DNA of 64,000 nt, taken from positions 681,146 through 745,145 of the forward strand of contig JAQGDQ010000039.1 in NCBI GenBank assembly GCA_030141605.1, written 5' to 3'. This document shows positions 44,240 to 56,900 of the stretch, in pieces. The notes under the pieces are model-generated. The model was not told the DNA's origin and searched no databases. It saw only the letters and a list, made by a program, of their open reading frames with translations. Source of the DNA: Tubiluchus corallicola (Eukaryota; Priapulida; Priapulimorpha; Priapulimorphida; Tubiluchidae). Positions within the stretch are counted from its first letter, which is position 1; every line of letters begins with the position of its first letter. A program made the translations under genes and the position numbers.

Positions 44240-45523
44240 GTAAAGACAAAGGCATCCAATGTTGCCTGTAAGGCTGAACTGGGTTTATATCCTCTCCTTA
44301 TTGCAGCAGCAAAAAATCATACAAATTTTACTTGACTGCCGCCCACAAACCCTGAAAGACTATATTTAACACTCTGAACCATATGGCTCTATTCTTGCCC
44401 ACATGGAGACTTATCCCAAACTGTACAATATAACCTGAACAAAATTCTAAAAACAGGATATGAAAATCTATTTTTTACTGAAATGTATAATGATGATAGG
44501 AAAAAGGGAGGCCATAACAAGCTCAGATTTTACAGAAGGTTAAAATGCAAATACAAAATAGAGCTTTACCTACACATTATTATGAACAAAAATCATAGAA
44601 ACGCTATCACCAAACACCACGTGAGTGATCATGATTTGGAAATCGAACATGCTCGTTATACCGAAACACCAGAACAAGAACGAGTATGCAATTATTGCAC
44701 AAACCCCTCCCCTAAAAAACATGAAATAGAAAATGAAATGCACTTTGTTTATGACAGCCCACTTTTTGCTGAAAATAGAACAAATTATGAAAATAAACTT
44801 CACAGTCTAACTTTTTTCTCTAGAAATACCATCTCTCTCATGCGGCTGTTTAACAGTAGTGTTCAACAAGATATAATTCATTTTGGACAAGTGTATTTAC
44901 AAACTTCCAAATAAGAAAAACAAACAGCTAACACTGGCTACACCTTGTTGAACCTTTTCAATGTTTACTCATCTAGGTAATATCTAGGACTTTTTAATAT
45001 CTAGGTATACTTTTGCATTGCATAATGTATAGTTGTTAATTGTTTTTAATACTGTTTCCTTGTTTTTCGTAGACTTTGTTTTTAATACCGTTTCTTTGCT
45101 TTTTGTAGCCTTTCTGATTACAACTTCTAATTTATACATCTATGGCATCAATGCAAGAAACTTCTGGCAACAACTGCAGTCCCTAGGGAAGAACAAATCA
45201 GCACTTTGGCAGCAGACTCTAACCTCAATTATTTTCAACTCTCATTCTCTTATTTTTTTATAATCTTTCATATAAAAAGTTGGTACTGATACCAACTACT
45301 TTTAACCCATTTCTCTGTTTTCATTGCTAATTATACAATTTTTATGTAACTGTGATTTCTGTATCAGTATAACATATCTTAATATTAGTCTTTGTCTATA
45401 AGAATAACTTTGCATACAGCCTACTGTAATTTTTTCGGCTTATGTTGTATTTAACATGTAATATATTGCTTTGCCAATGTACATTGCACGTATTTGTGTA
45501 AATAAAACTAGATTGAATTGAAT
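44240..45523 (+). mobile_element. 5'-truncated non-LTR retrotransposon with 3' end
   Basis: An open frame of 143 codons at 44483-44914 contains LRFYRRLKCKYKIELYLH, HRNAITKHHVSDHDLEIEHA and RVCNYCTN...EIENEMHFVYDSP. This is the C-terminal zinc-knuckle-like domain (C-x-x-C...E-x-H-F) common in invertebrate non-LTR polyproteins. Upstream remnants in broken frames reach about 44240. A 600-bp 3' region follows, ending in TTTGCCAATGTACATTGC, AAATAAAA and TTGAA repeats. The same 3' end occurs alone at 28577-28675. Confidence 0.75.
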
Positions 45524-47089
45524 ATGTAAAAACTCAATGGGTTTGTTCCACACCGGTGCGTCAAAGATATCCTGGTAAATTTTTTGAAATCAGGGCGGGC
45601 TGTTTGTGAAATTTGTATTTAGAATTTGGGAAGCTCACTGTATCACCAAATAATTGACGTTTGTCAAAAATTATTTTGTGTCTTTTTATTTATTTATTCA
45701 ACTTAATGTCTGATTACACAAGAGAGTCTTCGCTGCCGTAAAATAATTTTTAAATACTGTTATTGTTAGGATTTAACATTAGAAGCACAGTAGTGCTCAG
45801 AATCACCATTAGTACTATTGTTATTATACCGGTAAGTTGTGGGTAACTGTTGGCGTACTAATACTAGTAGGTGGTTTTGAAATAAAGTAATTTTTAAAAA
45901 CATGAACAAGGAGGCTTGAGAGGTGAATCTGGAAATATCTATGTACCAATGCTTCAGATGCAAGCTCAACTGTTAAACACATCCTTTTGTAGTGTTTTTA
46001 GATTTACTAAGGATTTAATGGAAGGCTAAATGATATGACATTGGTCCTTTCAGTAGCGGATATTATTATTACTCCTGAAGCTGTATTAAAAAGATACACA
46101 AAACTCAACATTTCGAAGTCGGCGGTCCCAACCTTCTATCATTTATCTTGTCTTACAAAGTTATCCTTTCATCCAAGGATTCTAAACAAACTAGTCATTA
46201 GAACCGCTGTCCTGTTTTTTCAGTAAGTTGTTGGGTAAGGGACGATTACCAGGTACCTCAATTTTGGAAAGAGGCACATGTGACACCTACCATATATGTT
46301 TGATGGCAAACGATCTATTATCGGACTGCCTACACTGTTTTTTGAGCAAATTGTCTGGCATAGCTAATCTTCCTACTGAACTAGATGCTTAGACTATGGC
46401 TGTTGATAAAGGCAAACCTCGAGGGGAACTACGATTTTGCAATTTAAGCATTTGTTTTTATCCCACATGAACGCTTTCTTATTAAAGGAAAACCTTACCA
46501 TTGTTTAGACTCAATCTCATTTTAATTTACTGTCAAAAATATACATTTTCTTGCCTATAAAAGTTAGCAATTGTTTCTTATATTTGAATAGTTAGCTTAG
46601 AAAGTTAATTAACGGCAACCGAACACAGCTATTGCTTACGTCAGAAACTAACCACAGTTTGTGCATTCCCTTGCACGTCAAGCACATTTGTGTGAGTATT
46701 ACAATACTGCTTAAACGTGATGTCACAAAAATGCGCTCTATGTCATATGACGTCAGAAACTAACACTGCAGTTCATGATCATGGTACTGCATTCTATTTG
46801 TCAGCCACGCGCATGTGATAAAAAGGCGCCGTTGCCAATCTTAGTAGATTCACTGAGCCGCTCCTAGCTTTTAAAGTTTAACAAAATTTGAGTATTCGAG
46901 GTAATTATTATTAATCTAAGCTTTGATTTAAAAAAGCTATTGTAGTTTTCAATATTTTATTGGATTCTTTATTCTGAACTCGTGTTTACACAATCGTCTG
47001 GTTTTCTTTAAGCTACAAAGTTACAAGTTAGAGGGTAAGCTTTTAGTAGGGATTCGTCGGCTCCTAAAGGGATGCCACCAGTTTACAGT
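45524..47089. other. No gene recognised
   Basis: No supported coding sequence. A GACGTCAGAAACTAAC-like word occurs twice (near 46640 and 46750). Nothing else stands out. Confidence 0.4.
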
Positions 47090-48025
47090 AATTAGCAGTC
47101 ACAAATCTAATTTTTCACAACTAAAATCGAAGATTCCACAAGAAAGGGTACTTGGTCCGGTGTTGTACATTGTGTATGTGAATGACACTTCTGAGGTTGT
47201 GAAGTCCGACCTGCTGATGAATATTGGAATATGACACCAAGATGCACTGTTCTTGAAAAATTCGATAAAGCCACAAGCCTACAATAAGATTTGGACAGTT
47301 TCATAGAGTGGGATGTGATGTATAAATTGGTTACAAAACACACTCTTTGACTACATTATGAGACATGGATATTTAAGAACAGCCTCGGAAGCAACAGAAC
47401 TGGAGAATCCATGTGTGTGAATGTGGATTTTACCTTGAAGTTTTCCAAATACGTAGAAATTCAAGTGAGTAAGGCTAGCTAGATGCTTGGGTTAATCAGA
47501 AGGTCATATGAGTTCCTGGATGGAATGACATTAAAATTGTTGTTTGTTGCATTAGTCATGCCACACCTTGAGTACGGTATAACTGCACGGATGCCAGGTT
47601 TGTTAAAGATAGGAAACTAATTAAAGGAGTTATTCATAGAAAAATGGGATGGTCCCCTGGAATAAAGGAACTACCTTACGAGGCACGACAAAAGGCCTTG
47701 GATTTGTTTAGTATGTGATACAAACAGGCAGAAGGAAACATGATCATAGACGTATGTAAGTTTTCACGCAGAATGTACAGTATGTATGCTGAGATTCTGC
47801 TAAGCGATTATCAGGCAAGAACCAAGGGACACCCATACAAGTTAAAAAGAGAGAGGGCATCATCGCACTGCTACATGAAATAACTTCTTCAGCTTGAGGG
47901 TTGTGAGTTGATGGAACAATTTCCCAGAGAACATGGTTTCTACAAGCTCTGTGGCTTCTTTCAGACGAAAACTACATGAAACATGGCAGAACTACCAATA
48001 CAACGCTGTGCCACCAAAATAGACT
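47090..48025 (+). mobile_element. CR1/Jockey-like reverse-transcriptase remnant
   Basis: Broken plus-strand frames give KIPQERVLGPVLYIVYVNDT (degenerate form of the RT P-Q-G-S-V-L-G-P motif), MLGLIRRSYEFLDGMTLKLL, FVALVMPHLEYGITA and then KDRKLIKGVIHRKMGWSPGI with KELPYEARQKALDLF. The order and spacing match the palm-to-thumb region of CR1/Jockey-type elements. A C-terminal piece (SSVASFRRKLHETWQNYQ) ends near 48025. The active-site box is not recognisable and there are many stops. Confidence 0.7.
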
Positions 48026-49531
48026 TTGAAGTGTTAGATACGTAGTTATGATCAATCAACAGGTAGAGATACCTAACTCAGGAATCAGGATCCATTTGTT
48101 ATAACATACTGCAGGGCATCAACCGAGAGAGTTGTCAAGTTGCAGGAACGCTAATTACGAAAGAGTGAGACTTAAGTAATGTTGCAGTGAAGCGGGGATT
48201 TCAAGTCCAGAATCTGATAAAAATTGTTTTTCGGGTCCTGTAGGAAAAAACTTAGTATTCACACTATTCACTGATTTTTTAAGTGCACAAAAATCCCAAA
48301 CTGGTGTTCTACGATGTGATGGATAGAATAGCCATTGGCTGCTGGCTACAACTGAATATTACTTTTCCTAATGTTAAATTTGGCGTGCATTTTCTATAAT
48401 ACATGTTCATGTATTCAATAACGCTCAAATTTTTAAAATAGCGTCTTTTTAGTTTTATTTGGCATTTTTATCCGAAAAAAGTTTATTACGTTTGACTTAA
48501 CATTTTGGGTTTTAATGAGAAACTGACAGCTTCACAGCTTAAAGGTACTTTAGAATTACACATAGTCCTTACACTTGTTTCTGTTTCCATTTGTTTTTGA
48601 AGATTAACATGTTTGCTGAATGCTGCATGTATTAATTTATAAGCATGCCTCTGTTGTAAAAATTTCAAGCTTGTCAAATCAGTGCTCAAAGTGCCTGAGA
48701 AGAGCTGTAGGGTCTTGTTAGCTAGTGAATGTGGGTAATGTACAATGCTTGTGCATCCGGTCCTGGTCCAGTAACTGCAGGCCTGGTATATTCTTAGAAA
48801 TATGAGGGTGGGGTACATATTACTCCCCGCCTGTTGATGCAGTTGGATTTTGGAGGTCTTTTTTGAGATTAAGATCACAATTTTTGTCCCTAAAAGAAAT
48901 TTTATTTTGCTCTAATGATCAAGCAATAGTTACATAACTCTCGCTGTGATGCTGTCTATTTTCCTTATGCATAATAATGCCTCAGTCTGAAGATTAGTTT
49001 AGCTGCTTAATATTATAAGCACATTTTTATTGCTATATGTACAAAGATGTTAGGTTTAAGGCAAATTAAGAACTGTATGTTTTTCTCTAACAATAATATT
49101 CCACAGTAAATAATTAAAATTATGCAGATATGTAGTATTCCCGATGTGATATTATATTGATACTGGAGCCTCTAGGCTGTGTCATTTTGCTGCTTGAATG
49201 TTTCACTCTATGTCTGTAAGGCCAGTGGGGCCAAGCCAGTCAAACTTAGCTCATGTTAGTTAGTGCCAGGTGGGAAAAGCTCACTGTAACATATTTGTTC
49301 TTGTCATTGATCTTGAAGGCTGGCAGGCCTTTAGGTATAAGGTATTATAAATCACTTTTACTTTTGCTTATCATTTGCTTAAAGCCCTGTTTTTAACTTT
49401 CCTAAAACTTGTTACTTTAAATGGTTGCTGTTTCGTTAATAAGTTATTTTATGAAGAAATTTACTAATAACTGCCTAGTAGTAGAAATTATCCTGAAAGT
49501 TTATTACTTGTTTTCAGTTTGTGCTGTAAAG
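48026..49531. other. Upstream region of DLGAP5, no other gene recognised
   Basis: A 130-codon minus-strand frame at 48486-48878 has no recognised domain and is not called. Just before the DLGAP5 start, TTGTTTTCAG ending at 49517 looks like a splice acceptor, so a 5' untranslated exon may lie in this stretch. Confidence 0.4.
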
Positions 49532-51514
49532 ATGGAGCCAGGTCGTTCCAAACACATGGACAAGTACAAGTGGCAGCAGGCATCACGCCTTCCAAAGAGA
49601 AAACAAGAAAAGTTCAATAGAAGCAAGATTGCCCGCGATGAAACTCTCCAAAAGCTACGAAACATTCCAGAAGAACCGAACCTTCCAGAAAATAAACGTA
49701 AAAAGCTTACAAGAAAAGAGCAACTTGAAATGTGGCGTAAGAAGCGGGATGCAAAAAGAATGTCTGAACGTGTGAATAAGCAAAAGCAACCGTTCAAAGT
49801 TTACCACGTTTCACCAGATATATTTGGTGTAATGAAACAGGAAAAAGCTGATACTGCAACAGCACCGAAAGGTAGTGGTCAGGAAAGAAAACCTGCTATT
49901 ACCAAAATCCCAAAGAAAACTCAAAGGGGAATACTAATTGATCCGTGTAATAAACAGAAGGGAATGAAGCCAGAAAAGCTAAAAACAAGGTTTATGCCAA
50001 AACCTAATATCTCTTTTGCTCCTGAAAATTTTGTGTTTGGAGCACCATTAACAGAAAAACCGGCTGGTTCTTGCTGTTCGACGCCACTGGTTCAGAAGTC
50101 TGAAAATATTGTACACCTTGTCGATCCTATCGTTTCATCTCAATCATCTGCATCAGATGAAGATAGCAAACAAGTGAGAAATGATTCACCTGCAGATTTT
50201 GAAAACAAGGATTGCAAACAAAAAATACAAATGAATCATAATGCAAAATTTAATGACAAAGGGGTTATGCAGCAAGAAGGATCGGAACTAACGCTTAATG
50301 AAGATCAAGAGCATGAACAGAAAACTAAAGGTAACCAAAACACAAGCTGTGATGGCAAAAGTAATGCTCAGTTTATGGCAAATGCCAATGTAAAAGAATT
50401 TTCTTTGACTGGAAAAATGGATGCAGAACTTAAAAACAGAGGTTCAGTCTTTGGAGACACTTGTGCCATTGAACCTTTAAAGCACAACATGGATTTCAAT
50501 GACAAACTCAAATGTGCTACTAAACTTTTACCAAAAGATCACATAGAGGAGCATTCGACATTAAGGCAAGCTGAAGAGGATTCTTGCCACTCCAGCAGCT
50601 CTAGTGTAAAAGCATTTCGAGATCTAATTGCTTCTACAACTGACCAATTTACAATGGAGATTGAGAAATGGAATCCAAAGATTGAGAATGTACCAGAAGA
50701 AGTACAAGGTGAAATAAGATCTATTGTTGGACAAGCACAATTATTCATGAACGAGCGACTGGCACAATTTCAGACCCTTGTCGATAACTGCGAGCACAAG
50801 CATGGTGAGAAAGAAACAACATTATGTGACTTGCAAGGATTTTGGGATATGATTAGTTATCAGGTGAATGACCTCAAAAGGCAATTTGAAAAAATAGAGA
50901 GTCTGGAAATGAATAATTGGGAACACCTAGTCACCCCAAAGCCGAAATATATTCAGAAAAGGGTGAAAAAGAAAAGAGCTGTGAGCGAGAAGTCAAAAGA
51001 GAGAGCAGCTGCTGCCCAATCTCGTTTAACAGCTTTTAGAGCTACTTTGAGAACCCGTGCTAATATGAAGAAGATGGCTGCTTATAGCCCAGTTGTGCAA
51101 GCTGCTTTAGTGAAAGCACACCAAACGTCAAAAAGTAATAGCCCTTTAATTCAAATAGGAATATCTGCTCTCGCTAAGTTATGTGCAAGTCCAAGCAATG
51201 GAAGGGAAGCTACTCCACAAGTAGATACTGCACTAGTGACTCCTCCTGTTCAAGATGAAGGTAGCTCAAAAGAAAACAAGTTGGCTCACTCATTGCGACG
51301 GTCTTGCAGACTCACAGAAATAAGTCTGCTATACACACCAGCTCAAGAAAAAGAAACTATGTTAGTGGGTGAGGGTAGTGATTTGATGAAATTTTCCCCG
51401 TTTGTATCGCCAAAGGGGACTGATCATACAGAAACGAATTGCCTTTTGGAAAATCAAAATTCCATAGCCTCACCGTACTTGAGGAGATCTACACGATTAA
51501 CAAAAAAAAAGTGA
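49532..51514 (+). CDS. DLGAP5: HURP / DLGAP5 mitotic spindle protein, single coding exon
   Basis: HURP binds microtubules, stabilises kinetochore fibres and helps spindle assembly downstream of Ran and Aurora A. The 660-residue product has a very basic N terminus (KYKWQQASRLPKRKQEKFNR, then KNIP-like and KRKKLTRKEQLEMWRKKRDA) and FKVYHVSPDIFG near 89-100. It also has ISFAPENFVFG near 160-170 (cf. the F-A-P motif of vertebrate HURP) and a GKAP/SAPAP domain at about 355-470 with VGQAQLFMNERLAQFQTLVD and ETTLCDLQGFWDMISYQV. A KEN box at 580-582 fits APC/C control. C-terminal RRSCRLTEISLL and RRSTRLTKKK form a repeated motif. ATG 49532 is chosen because homology starts there; the frame is open 37 codons further upstream, but the extra stretch is hydrophobic and precedes a likely splice acceptor (49517). 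The lack of introns contrasts with the many-exon vertebrate gene. Confidence 0.9.
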   Translation: MEPGRSKHMDKYKWQQASRLPKRKQEKFNRSKIARDETLQKLRNIPEEPNLPENKRKKLTRKEQLEMWRKKRDAKRMSERVNKQKQPFKVYHVSPDIFGVMKQEKADTATAPKGSGQERKPAITKIPKKTQRGILIDPCNKQKGMKPEKLKTRFMPKPNISFAPENFVFGAPLTEKPAGSCCSTPLVQKSENIVHLVDPIVSSQSSASDEDSKQVRNDSPADFENKDCKQKIQMNHNAKFNDKGVMQQEGSELTLNEDQEHEQKTKGNQNTSCDGKSNAQFMANANVKEFSLTGKMDAELKNRGSVFGDTCAIEPLKHNMDFNDKLKCATKLLPKDHIEEHSTLRQAEEDSCHSSSSSVKAFRDLIASTTDQFTMEIEKWNPKIENVPEEVQGEIRSIVGQAQLFMNERLAQFQTLVDNCEHKHGEKETTLCDLQGFWDMISYQVNDLKRQFEKIESLEMNNWEHLVTPKPKYIQKRVKKKRAVSEKSKERAAAAQSRLTAFRATLRTRANMKKMAAYSPVVQAALVKAHQTSKSNSPLIQIGISALAKLCASPSNGREATPQVDTALVTPPVQDEGSSKENKLAHSLRRSCRLTEISLLYTPAQEKETMLVGEGSDLMKFSPFVSPKGTDHTETNCLLENQNSIASPYLRRSTRLTKKK

Positions 51515-52357
51515 GGCCTTTGCACGTTTGTTTGGGTCTTGTACACTTTGTTTAGAGTATGTATTTCGTTTGTCTGATGATTCTGTTATTGCAGTATGTT
51601 GTTGTATACTTATCACGTAGATCTGTTTTAGTATTGTTTGCATGCATGTTTATATTATGTTAGAATAGGCTCTGCTTATAATTTTTATACATGTACAACA
51701 TGATACATTTACTACATCATTGCTAAATTACTTCAAGCTATTTGTTTATTATCGTAATTTGAAATTCCCTCTCATAATTTTGAATAGATGCATTAAAATC
51801 TTAGAAAGTTTATGCCATTTCATTGCATGTGAAGATATACGTAGATTATTTAAATAACTATATATCAGCAATTTAATTGAAAGTCACAAAAATTTCTACT
51901 GTGTGCTATGGTCATGTTAACTTTTTTCTGTTGTGAGTTAAAGAAGTTTTCAAGTACATATGTATGGATGCCTAATAATATAAAAGTTTCTAATACAATT
52001 TTGCATTTATGTCTTTCATTATCTTGTACTCGCCACATAGCTATGAACATTTTAAACCATTTTCAGACCTCCATTTAAAGTACAACGCTTTTAAGGCTGC
52101 TTTGCACATAATCGTTATACCGATCAGTCTGCATCATTTGTTACACACATGTATACAAATTACATAGTGACATTAAGTTACATGTACTGTACCTTAGTAC
52201 TGTATTCTATAAAGTTCTGTATGCTTTCTGAGTCAATAACACAATTTTAGGACATGATGCTGTTCACATATTCCGGTGAGAAAATGCAAAATCAGATGGC
52301 ATGCTGCTATGTTTATATTTGCCATTTTGTATGACAGAATCTTGCCACATACAAATA
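51515..52357. other. 3' flank of DLGAP5, no gene recognised
   Basis: A+T-rich sequence presumably including the DLGAP5 3' untranslated region. A possible ATTAAA signal lies near 51791. No poly-A tract that would mark a retrocopy is seen directly after the stop. Confidence 0.4.
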
Positions 52358-53130
52358 CAGTCAACATCGGGCATAAGGGACAATATTTTCAGGTCCCGCG
52401 TAATAGAAACCCAGGTAAATTACCTCGCATATAAGGGACCCTATGATTGAATATTTTTTACATCCTAAAAAGCCTACGCTGAGACCCTGCGCGGGTCCGA
52501 CTGTATTCCCTGGTACTACGGTCGGGTCTTGTGGCTGTAATGATGCGGGTAACTAGTTGGTGGCAAGGGTAATGCCGGTGGATGGTCATGATGGATGAAA
52601 GAAATAGGTCGGAGCGCAATGTGTGACTTACTACCACAGGTCCATCGCAGCAAGTGACGATGCCGGGTTTATTGCATTGTAGTAATAGTAGTTACTGTTA
52701 ATGATTTTCAATCTCTCTGATTTGATTAGCCAGTTCCAGTTTGTTCGGTTACAACAAAATATAAATTAAATACCAAAAAGCTCTTTAGTGTCTCCGAAAT
52801 CGGTACAGTCTTAATATTATTTTCTACAGGCAGCTATATAAAACCAATTTTGATGGTGTGATAAACAACGTCATTTCACTGTTCTGGTAATTAGGATGAG
52901 TTTAAATAAACATCGAGTTTTGTGTTCAGCCCAAGACGATTGGATATGTTTCCATTAAATCAGTATAATATTGCAAACATTATGACAAACGATTCATTAG
53001 GCATTAGGCTACCAGATGAAACATATAGATCTCGCAGGTCTAGATACACCCTCAGTCTGACTTAACTTCGGATATAAGGAACAATTTTTTCCGTCCATTC
53101 CGGAGGCATCCCTTATTTCCGAGGATGCTG
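52358..53130. mobile_element. pogo/Tigger-like MITE (773 bp)
   Basis: The left end CAGTCAACATCGGGCATAAGG pairs loosely with the reverse complement of the right end, CAGCATCCTCGGAAATAAGG. Both are bordered by TA dinucleotides (52356-52357 and 53131-53132). CAGTC..CCTCG..ATAAGG-type ends with a TA duplication are typical of pogo-like mariner elements. Related inner words (CATATAAGGGACCC, GATATAAGGAAC) occur. There is no transposase frame, so it is non-autonomous. It separates DLGAP5 from the beta-TrCP gene. Confidence 0.65.
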
Positions 53131-53132
53131 TA

Positions 53133-53966
53133 TTACATTCTAAGGCCTACACATTTTACATGTAGTCAGCAAAAATAGAATATATGGGTTAATTACTGTT
53201 TGCGGTATGTGTACTGAACAGTATGTCTACAGCAGCATCGGTAAGCAAGGAGCAGACATGCAGCTGGTGTTTGGTGAATGGTAAAGCAGTTGCTTCGACT
53301 TACACATGAAGTGTTGTAGTATTTCCTGTATTAGCAAATTTCTGTTGTGTTGTTACATAAATTTCCTAGTTATTCTCTTAGCTACACGTTTTTCCAAATG
53401 ACTTCTGACAGTGCACGAAAAGCCCAGGGCCTAGCACTGTGTAGTCACATGTTGACCATTTACTTGACCTGACCGAGTGACAAATTTGTGCCCATTGCTC
53501 ATAGTAATAATTAAGAATTAATGCATTTGTACTATATGTAGGTCTGCCGGCTCAACTTAGAGTGTTAGCTTTGAATGTGCTTCAAATTCTGGTCTCATCG
53601 CAAACATCAAAACATTTTTTTTAAAAAATTAAATAGGTCCTGCATCTGTAAGTTGGATTTGCTTGCAGTTTGGTGAACAGTATAAAAATGTTTAAATGAT
53701 TTTCGTAGAAGAGTGTGTCAATATCATGTAAGTCTACTCCGTAGAGTTGTGGTCTGCTCAGGAGTCAGGAACATGGAAGCTCTTTTTACAGGTGTGGTGG
53801 TCGCAGCAGATTTACGCACTTATTGTCGGAAAGGGGTGTAATGGTCCAGTTGCTCCTTGCGGTTCTCTTTTTAAGGTCGAGCGTAATCTGTGTCATTCTG
53901 TGTCGTGTAAGTCTTTTCCGGTTAAGTTGGGAATTAAAAAATCTTTAACAATTTAGGTTAATTTAA
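53133..53966. other. Upstream region of the beta-TrCP gene
   Basis: Presumed promoter and 5' untranslated region. A 69-codon open frame at 53747-53956 has no recognised domain and is not called. No specific regulatory motif can be supported. Confidence 0.4.
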
Positions 53967-56900
53967 ATGGATGACACACTAGATGTTAGCATACAAAATG
54001 AGGTTAGTAAATTTCTTGGACTTGTGCGTTTTCTTTGTGTGGCATGTAAGTTATTTTTGCGAAAATTGCCTTCTTTATACCTAGCTTTTGCTTAGGCGGG
54101 CGCCATTTTTCTTCCTGTTTTTACTGTTACTGTATAGTAACTAACACGGGTATGATGGGTTTTATTGTTGGTGTGATGAGGATTACGCTTTTGGACTGTA
54201 TTTTCTTTCGCTAGCATGTTGTAATTATTGTAATTGCACTTTAATTCAGTCAGGGACTATGCAGCTGTGGAGATGATAAAGAAGCAAGTAATTCCGGTTA
54301 ATTTCTTAAGTTAATTTGGTAAATTTAACGATTATTATTAATTTACAGTAATGACAACTCCTAGCAGTTAGTTAACCTGATATATATACGTGCATGTGTT
54401 GTTGTGTTGTGCATATTTTTTCATTTTGTCAACTTGGTAGTGTCCGGAGATTGAAGAAGAAGGAGAGGAGCCGAAGATGGAGGACGGCAGAACTAGAGTT
54501 ACTTCATTAACTCAGAGATCTCTTTCCACTGACTCATCATCCAGTGGCCGACAAAAAGTATCCCGTCATCAGTTTCTCACCGAACGTGATCTTTGCGGAG
54601 ATTATTTTGAAAAATGGTCAGAGAATGATCAGGTGGATTTTGTTGAGTATTTAATATCACGCATGTGTCATACACAACATGGAGTCATCAATAGTTACCT
54701 CAAGCCATTGTTGCAGCGAGATTTCATTTCTCTTTTGCCAAGTACGTACCATTCTAAGTACTTCTGATATTTGGTGCAACTGATAGTATTTGGCGCAGGA
54801 TATGATTTTATGATTGTAGTGACTCATATCAGTGCATGAAAACTAATGTCATAGAGATGATGAGAAATAACGCTAATTTTTTATATAGTTTGCTAACTGT
54901 AGGTAGGTGCATTCCAAAGGTATGATTCTAGTTTTGGTGCAGCCGTTTTTTGCGGATTTATATCTGCTCGAACATGTATACAAGGTAGACACTACTTGGC
55001 TATTCACAATTTATTGGCTATTTTGCAAAAAGGCTAAAGTTACAATAGATATCTAATTATATTACTAATGGGTACATTACTGTACCTGGTTCAACCTACT
55101 CAACCTGTGTAATTGCTGGACATGTTTTGACCCAGAATCTTGCACTGTATTTTCATTTTACAAGAGAATCTCCTTTTCCAGAAAGGGGTTTGGATCACGT
55201 TGCAGAAAACATTCTTTCCTATCTTGACGCAAAGTCTCTGTGTGCTGCAGAACAGGTATCTAAAGAATGGTACCGAGTGATCTCAGAAGGTAACCTGTGG
55301 AAGAAGCTTATTGAAAGCAAAGTGAGGACGGACACCCTGTGGAAAGGTCTTTCAGAAAAACGTGGATGGTATGCATTTGCCTGTATTTTAGTTTAGTAAA
55401 TTAAATTGACTATAATCAATTTTTTTAGTTTTTTATCAGCATTCTTTTTAAAATCTTGCATGTTGTACAAAAGCCTCAACTGTTCACCATGCACAGTTAA
55501 CTAATTTAATGTTTCCAGATCTTTACTTCATGCTGGGTTTTTAGTAAGGTATTTTGGTGGTAAAAAGGGTTGATTGTAGATCAAATTTGATACTGAATTG
55601 TTCTTTCTAATAAAGAAGTTACTTCAAAAATGTGACTGTAACCTAATTGTGATAAGTGCAAAATGATCAGAAAACAGCTCCATTTACCATTAACACTAAG
55701 TATTATGAATAAGTGTTTTTTATGCAGCACACAGTTAATTGTGTTAATTAGAATTTGAAATTGTTAAATAAAATTGTCAGTATTTTTTGTTTCGTTTCTT
55801 AAGAAACCTGTGCACACATATTGTTCCACAAATGTACTTTGTTTGCAACTGAGCAAAATGCTGTCTTCAAATTATTGTCTAATGTCCTTTAACTCCACTA
55901 TGTGTTTATTTGGAATTCCTGAACAGTATTACAAACAAACATTTTTTAGTTAGAAAGCACAAATTCTTTTCCTTTATAAATTTATGCAAAACTACTGGAT
56001 GCTTGGTAGGGACCTTGGCTGAATATCAGCTAAGGATAAATCTGTAATTCTTATTCATTTAGGCATTTTTTTACCACACGCGATTGTATTTTGTTGATAG
56101 GAATAAGCATTTGTTCAAACCAAAGTTAGGAGAGCAACCAAAGGACCACAAATTCTATCGAGTGTTATATCCCAAGATAATACAAGATATTGAGGTATGT
56201 AAATTGTACGTTGAATGATCTTACTGTCGCATTGCTGTGTACTAAATCTTGTTCAGAAAATTTTTTTACTGTATCCATCCAACTGTTATGAGGTTCCATT
56301 CATATTGTTATAAATTACTTTTGTCTTTATTCAGGCTATTGACAATAACTGGAAATGTGGTCGACATAATCTGCAGCGGATACACTGTAGAAGTGAGAAT
56401 AGTAAAGGCGTTTACTGCCTTCAGTATGATGATCAGAAGATAGTGAGTGGCCTGCGGGATAACACCATCAAGGTATATATGTTGTTTGTTATGGTCTCTT
56501 TGCCTGATTTACATTCTTAAATCTAGTTTGGACTAAGCAAGTCCTCATCTAGACCAGCATTTAGACTGGCTGTGGACTACATAAAAAATGCAGAAAAATG
56601 CAATCAAAATCTGTTGATACAACTTAAAAAAATGATGCAAAATTTTTTGTATTGTCTCTCGTAAGTGTATATTTTTTAAAGCAAAAACCAAGTGTTTCAG
56701 GATATTGAGCTTATTTTAATATTTGTGAAAAATGTTTGAAAGTTTCAATAAAATTGCGGTACGTGTCTCTTGTAATTAGTAAAATCAATTTAAAGTCGTT
56801 ATCACTTCAATCCGCACTTGAGCGCACTCATTTTTAACGAAAATTGACGTCATCCGTTACTGTGCAAAATGTAAATACTTGCTATCCCTTCAAGTGCTTG

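Noticed and set aside
49421-49531. Upstream extension of the DLGAP5 frame by 37 codons
   Set aside because: The extension is hydrophobic, unlike the basic N terminus of the family, and contains a splice acceptor-like site just before ATG 49532.
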